A DNA stretch of 27,206 nucleotides from a virus, in IMG/VR virus record IMGVR_UViG_3300048109_000170, positions 1-27,206 of that record; one strand, given 5' to 3'. Shown here piece after piece: positions 23,807 to 27,206 of this stretch (the stretch's first letter is position 1; every line of letters starts with the position of its first letter). The position numbers were made by a program, and so were the translations under genes. The notes below the pieces were generated by a model, which was given only the letters and a program-made list of their open reading frames with translations, had not been told where the DNA came from and did no database searches.

Positions 23807-24796
23807 TTATTTTCTACTAGTCTTTAGATTTTTCAATTCCTGTGTTAGCGAATTTATCTGTTTCTCTAATTTTGCAATATTATTATCTACATTATTTTCA
23901 ATTGCTGCAATATCAATACTGTGTTGTATATCATTTTGTTTACTCACTGTTTGTGAATCTTCCACATCTGCAACTAATGCACCCAATAAATTATCAGCAC
24001 CTGGATATTTAACTTTTAAATTATTTAATGCTCTAGCAGTTTTAACATCAAATGATTCCAAATCAGATTTGTCTTCAGTAATCATCTGATGCTGTAATTC
24101 CGCTTCAAGTAATATCGAATACAAATCTTCTTCTTCCCAATTTTCACTAATAGATGAACTACCAAGTTTTCTTTTAAAAATTTCTATTACATTTTCTGGA
24201 ATATCACTACGCCCATACAAATCTTGTAGTATTTGATTTAACTCCGTGTCATCCGCGTTTGAAATCATATTACGAATTTGTGTAGCACTATTAACTGCTT
24301 CGCCGCGTATCTTGAACGTAAATGTAGGAACTGTAGTTATATAACTATGTTGGCGAAGTGGTTTAGCACCGTCTATTCCTCTCCACATTTGGATATGTGC
24401 AGGGTCTCCGTTCTTTTTCATCTTTGGCCCTGACGTAGGAAAGTCAAATCTTGGATCTTCCGCCATATCTTTTTCGGATACAGCATATATAACAACCGTA
24501 TTATCAGGATCATATCTATCTGTGATTTCACTCGCAACGTATGGAATTTTTGCTTGTACTATTGAATTTGGATCAACGCCTGCTAACATCATCATACTTT
24601 TCTTTTCATCGAATGAAAATGGAGATTTGTGTGCATCTGTTTTGCCTGAACTAGCAATAAAAACTTGTGCACCTTTAAATTTCTGTTTTAGATACTTAAA
24701 TACTTTTCCATGTCCAATATGAAAAGGATGAAACCTTCCCGGATAGATAATAACTACCCTTGTATTTTCATTTTCTATTAAATCAAATAGTCTCAT
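23807..24796 (-). CDS. Cytidylyltransferase-like nucleotidyltransferase with tag and coiled-coil tail (329 aa)
   Basis: Residues 14-175 form a Rossmann-type nucleotidyltransferase: PGRFHPFHIGHG holds the H26-I-G-H29 signature and SATQIR (170-175) the second motif (S/T-x-x-R), both needed for nucleotide transfer in NMN adenylyltransferase, phosphopantetheine adenylyltransferase and relatives. The substrate cannot be told from sequence alone; nicotinamide mononucleotide is a reasonable guess because other large phages carry NAD synthesis genes. The first eight residues, MRLFDLIE, resemble a capsid-targeting tag with a cut after LIE. After residue 215 (SSISENWEEEDLYS) a helical, K/E/N-rich tail ends in a coiled coil (about 285-325). 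It is the first gene after a GATAAATA box at 24834, which suggests late expression. Confidence 0.75.
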   Translation of the reverse strand: MRLFDLIENENTRVVIIYPGRFHPFHIGHGKVFKYLKQKFKGAQVFIASSGKTDAHKSPFSFDEKKSMMMLAGVDPNSIVQAKIPYVASEITDRYDPDNTVVIYAVSEKDMAEDPRFDFPTSGPKMKKNGDPAHIQMWRGIDGAKPLRQHSYITTVPTFTFKIRGEAVNSATQIRNMISNADDTELNQILQDLYGRSDIPENVIEIFKRKLGSSSISENWEEEDLYSILLEAELQHQMITEDKSDLESFDVKTARALNNLKVKYPGADNLLGALVADVEDSQTVSKQNDIQHSIDIAAIENNVDNNIAKLEKQINSLTQELKNLKTSRK

Positions 24797-24833
24797 TGTG
24801 TTATATTTCCTATGTATTTAAATAACTCAAGTG

Positions 24834-24841
24834 TATTTATC
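24834..24841 (-). promoter_or_regulatory. Late-type promoter box GATAAATA for the internal-protein operon
   Basis: GATAAATA on the minus strand, 37 nt before the ATG at 24796, just after a terminator; this is the expected place for an operon promoter. Confidence 0.55.
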
Positions 24842-24872
24842 ATTTATAAAAAACTATATTAACATTACTCAA

Positions 24873-24902
24873 GAAAAAAAGCGTCCTAAGGACGCTTTTT
24901 TC
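24873..24902 (-). terminator. Bidirectional rho-independent terminator after the FG-GAP gene
   Basis: GCGTCC/GGACGC stem with a TAA loop, flanked by an A-run and a T-run, 45 nt after the stop at 24947. Same stem sequence as at 1623-1650. Confidence 0.88.
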
Positions 24903-24946
24903 TTAAACTTGTTAATATTTTAATTAATCACTAAACTATTATAAAT

Positions 24947-26536
24947 CTACACTAATTTAAAGATATAAGCCTTGCCTGAAGAATTTGCAGAAGTGCCACT
25001 GCCATCATCTTCTCTACTAGCACTTATAAGAGCACGCCCATCGGATATTGCAACTGCGTGGCCAAATCTATCATGCTCAGTAGTACCAAAGGCATTTGGA
25101 TCATCTATTGTATTTACTAATGATCCATCGGTTAGATCAAAGATATAGGCCTTGCCTGGGTAGTTATTACTAACATCATCATCTTCATATGGTGCACCAA
25201 CAATTAAAATGTTGTCATCATCAATCGCAACAGACAACCCAAAATAATCATCCTCACTAGTACCAAATGCATTTGGATTATCAAGTGTATATGCTAATGA
25301 TCCATCTGACATGTCAAAAACATATACTTTGCCTGAATCATCACCACCAGCGTCATCTTCCAAGGGTGCACCAACAACTGCATAGTTATCATTAATTGTA
25401 ACCTGACTTGGCGAATGATATATGCCCATGGACCCAATAGAATCAGGGTAAGAAGTACCATAAGCATTTGGATTATCTAATGTATATACTAATGATCCGT
25501 CAGATAAATTAAAGATATGTGCTTTTCCTGAATAAGACCCATCGGCATCATTTTCATTGGGTGCACTAACAATTGCATAATTATCAGATAACGCAACTGC
25601 CCAACCAAAATAAGCATTCGCAGCGGCCGTTGGATTTGCAATTATTATAGGCTGCGAAAATAATCCATCAGAGGATATATTATAGATATAAGCAGCGCCG
25701 GTTGTAGAAGCACCCCAATCCTCGCCCCACGCACCAACAATTGCATGTGTATTGGATATTGCGACTGAGAAGCCAAATAGATCACCGGCATAATTGCCAT
25801 CCGGATTCCGGTCGTTTAAAGTTTTTATTAATGATCCATCTGCTAGATCATAGATATATACTTTACCTGAACTATAGCTTCCTGTAATTTCATCTTCTTG
25901 AAAAGCACCAACCATTGCATATGTATTAGATATTGCGACCATATGTGCAAATTTGTCATCAAGACTTGTGCCAACTGGATTTGGATTATCTAATGTATAA
26001 AGTAAGGATCCTGTTGTTACATCAAAGATATATGCTTTTCCTGAAGTAGTACCACCAGCATCATCTTCAAATTCTGCGCCAATTATTGCATGGGTACTAG
26101 ACATTGCAACTGCCATGCCAAATTGATCATTCTCACTAGTACCAAATGGATTTGGATTATCTAGTGTATGTTCTAATGTAATATTACTCCAGTCTACAGA
26201 TATTGCTGCAGCCGAGTTCATTAATTTTCTTCGTTTAATCCAAACAGAGTCTTCTTCGACTACAAAAGTATCTGCAGATACGTTACCATAGTCATATTCG
26301 GCTGCTATTTCCCACAATCCGCCCATATCAATAGATGTACCAATTGCTGACTTTGGACTTGCATTTGATCTTTTTTGATGACCGGCACCGGCTGTTCTCA
26401 ATTTACTAGGATTTTCACTGACTGATCCACGATCTGTAATCTCAACAAAATCAACAGTTGGTTCAACTTGAACTCTTGATAATTTAGTTGTTGATTTTAA
26501 TCCTGATATATTCAGTCCTTTATAGTTATTTGGCAT
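24947..26536 (-). CDS. Seven-repeat FG-GAP propeller protein, fibre/adhesin-like (529 aa)
   Basis: The N-terminal 110 residues (MPNNYKGLNISGLKSTTKLS onward) are polar, without a signal peptide, and include DMGGLWEIAAEYDYG; they may attach the protein to another virion part. Residues about 118-529 hold seven FG-GAP repeats with TLDNPNPFGTS, VAMSSTHAIIGA, EDDAGG and SGKAYIFD, closely matching the central propeller of the 1081-aa protein. Seven repeats suit one closed seven-bladed propeller; acidic D-x-D/D-D loops could bind calcium. AGGAG lies before the ATG, 17 nt after the upstream fibre-like gene. A strong terminator follows. A receptor-binding or tail-fibre role is inferred from repeats and neighbours only. 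Confidence 0.7.
   Translation of the reverse strand: MPNNYKGLNISGLKSTTKLSRVQVEPTVDFVEITDRGSVSENPSKLRTAGAGHQKRSNASPKSAIGTSIDMGGLWEIAAEYDYGNVSADTFVVEEDSVWIKRRKLMNSAAAISVDWSNITLEHTLDNPNPFGTSENDQFGMAVAMSSTHAIIGAEFEDDAGGTTSGKAYIFDVTTGSLLYTLDNPNPVGTSLDDKFAHMVAISNTYAMVGAFQEDEITGSYSSGKVYIYDLADGSLIKTLNDRNPDGNYAGDLFGFSVAISNTHAIVGAWGEDWGASTTGAAYIYNISSDGLFSQPIIIANPTAAANAYFGWAVALSDNYAIVSAPNENDADGSYSGKAHIFNLSDGSLVYTLDNPNAYGTSYPDSIGSMGIYHSPSQVTINDNYAVVGAPLEDDAGGDDSGKVYVFDMSDGSLAYTLDNPNAFGTSEDDYFGLSVAIDDDNILIVGAPYEDDDVSNNYPGKAYIFDLTDGSLVNTIDDPNAFGTTEHDRFGHAVAISDGRALISASREDDGSGTSANSSGKAYIFKLV
25070..26170 (-). repeat. Seven FG-GAP coding repeats
   Basis: Units of about 150-200 bp share phrases such as 'gcatttggattatcta' and 'aatgatccatc' with each other and with the repeats at 17920-19010. 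One unit (around 25600-25680) is divergent. Confidence 0.8.
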
Positions 26537-26553
26537 CGTATTCTCCTAATTAA

Positions 26554-27206
26554 TTATGGTGCGCCGAAATCTGTTTTATCTAGTTTGTCACCATTAGATG
26601 GTTGATCTGGAGTACTATATACATATCTGCCATTTGCTGATACTGTCAATGTACTGTCAGAGAATTGCTTAGAGTGATTTGCTTGGCTCAATAATGTTTT
26701 AGTTGATGATATATCAAATGCAGTTTCTAATGAATAGATGTTTATTTGGCCTTGACCCTGTAGCCATACAGTTAGGCCATCTGGCGCCATGAACCCCTTA
26801 GGTCTGGTTTGATTCCAATTATTACTAACAGTGCCATGAGAAAAGTATGTAGCGGTAGATAAATCCCATGCCGATGTTAAATTGAAAACAATTACACCAG
26901 TCTTATATGTTGAACCAGATAGTGTTCTGGTCCATGTATCAGTACCAGAATCGTAAGATAAGTGTGAACAAAGAATAAATGCAGTTAGTTTTGTTCCATC
27001 TCCTGAAATGTTCCAACTCATCACAGAATTACTAAAATCCCGCATGTTGGAATAAGTTGAATTAGTTGTAAGCGAAGTCATACTAAAGTTTGATGAAGAT
27101 GCAGCAGGCCAGGTATATACGTCTTTTTCACTTAAATTATAAAGTGTCACACTATCAAGCCAACCTCTTAAAACTCTGTTACCATCATTGACCGCCTCTA
27201 TTGCTG
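26554..27206 (-). CDS. Fibre-like protein with propeller blades, C-terminal part (cut by window edge)
   Basis: The frame stays open to the right edge of the window, so only the last 217 residues are visible; a GTG at 27150 is an internal Val codon, not a needed start. The visible part has blades of the type seen at the C-terminus of the 1081-aa protein: SWNISGDGTKLTAFIL, VIVFNLTSAWDLSTATY, and INIYSLETAFDISS. Serine, threonine and asparagine are abundant. It sits 17 nt upstream of the FG-GAP protein and probably shares its transcript. A tail-fibre or baseplate-associated role is inferred from the repeats shared with its neighbours. Confidence 0.65.
   Translation of the reverse strand, partial: AIEAVNDGNRVLRGWLDSVTLYNLSEKDVYTWPAASSSNFSMTSLTTNSTYSNMRDFSNSVMSWNISGDGTKLTAFILCSHLSYDSGTDTWTRTLSGSTYKTGVIVFNLTSAWDLSTATYFSHGTVSNNWNQTRPKGFMAPDGLTVWLQGQGQINIYSLETAFDISSTKTLLSQANHSKQFSDSTLTVSANGRYVYSTPDQPSNGDKLDKTDFGAP

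Noticed and set aside
27150-27206. GTG at 27150 as the start of the right-edge gene
   Set aside because: The frame is open to the window edge and the upstream residues look coding (ending RGWLDS before the Val), so the gene is simply cut by the window.

Overview
The window looks like part of the genome of a large, AT-rich, T4-like myovirus, probably of a marine Gram-negative (plausibly alphaproteobacterial) host. It carries a family B DNA polymerase with T4-style exonuclease and polymerase motifs and a C-terminal clamp-binding tail. A sliding clamp, a T4 RNase H/FEN-type 5' nuclease and a DsbA-like late-transcription protein are also present. Every gene I accept is on the minus strand, spacing is tight (stop/start overlaps of 1-17 nt), and no gap exceeds 300 bases. 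The Gram-negative host is inferred from a secreted outer-membrane beta-barrel protein and an SbmA/BacA inner-membrane transporter. No tRNA, rRNA, IS element or CRISPR array was seen.

Layout, right to left (direction of transcription). (i) 27206-24947: the end of a propeller-like fibre protein, then a seven-repeat FG-GAP protein closed by a hairpin terminator. (ii) 24841-20385: a late-type promoter (GATAAATA), then three proteins with similar N-termini (nucleotidyltransferase, conserved phage protein, Cys-peptidase-like/GNAT polyprotein). (iii) 20350-16972: a 34-aa ORF and a 1081-aa protein with three propeller-like regions, ended by a hairpin. (iv) 16902-15203: two more proteins of the 'MKINE' class. 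(v) 15198-11480: a host-type promoter driving dsbA, DNA polymerase and a DNA methyltransferase. (vi) 11474-8667: a host-type promoter driving a 913-aa outer-membrane autotransporter-like protein with a 600-bp tandem repeat. (vii) 8635-6403: sliding clamp, a DUF465-like small protein, a decapitated queE remnant and small unknowns. (viii) 6406-3653: promoter, 5' nuclease, phosphomannomutase-like HAD protein and unknowns. (ix) 3652-1674: late-type promoter, membrane-anchored ClpP-like protease and SbmA/BacA transporter, then a terminator. (x) 1591-1: small unknowns, three with host-type promoters, ending in the N-terminus of a MoxR-like AAA+ ATPase.

Two regulatory classes are visible. Seven promoters have TTGACA/TTGACT, exactly 17 nt, then a TATA-rich -10; they precede replication, small early-type genes and the outer-membrane protein. 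GATAAATA boxes resembling the T4 late promoter TATAAATA precede the internal-protein cluster, the protease/SbmA pair and a small-gene pair.

The most interesting candidate system is a set of proteins sharing a short N-terminal tag (MKINE-I/L type) and internal E-S-[VI]-N-E motifs at domain boundaries. These resemble T4 capsid-targeting sequences and gp21 prohead-protease sites. I infer a cargo of enzymes packaged in the capsid and cut into separate domains. The second is an apparently early-expressed, phage-encoded outer-membrane protein.
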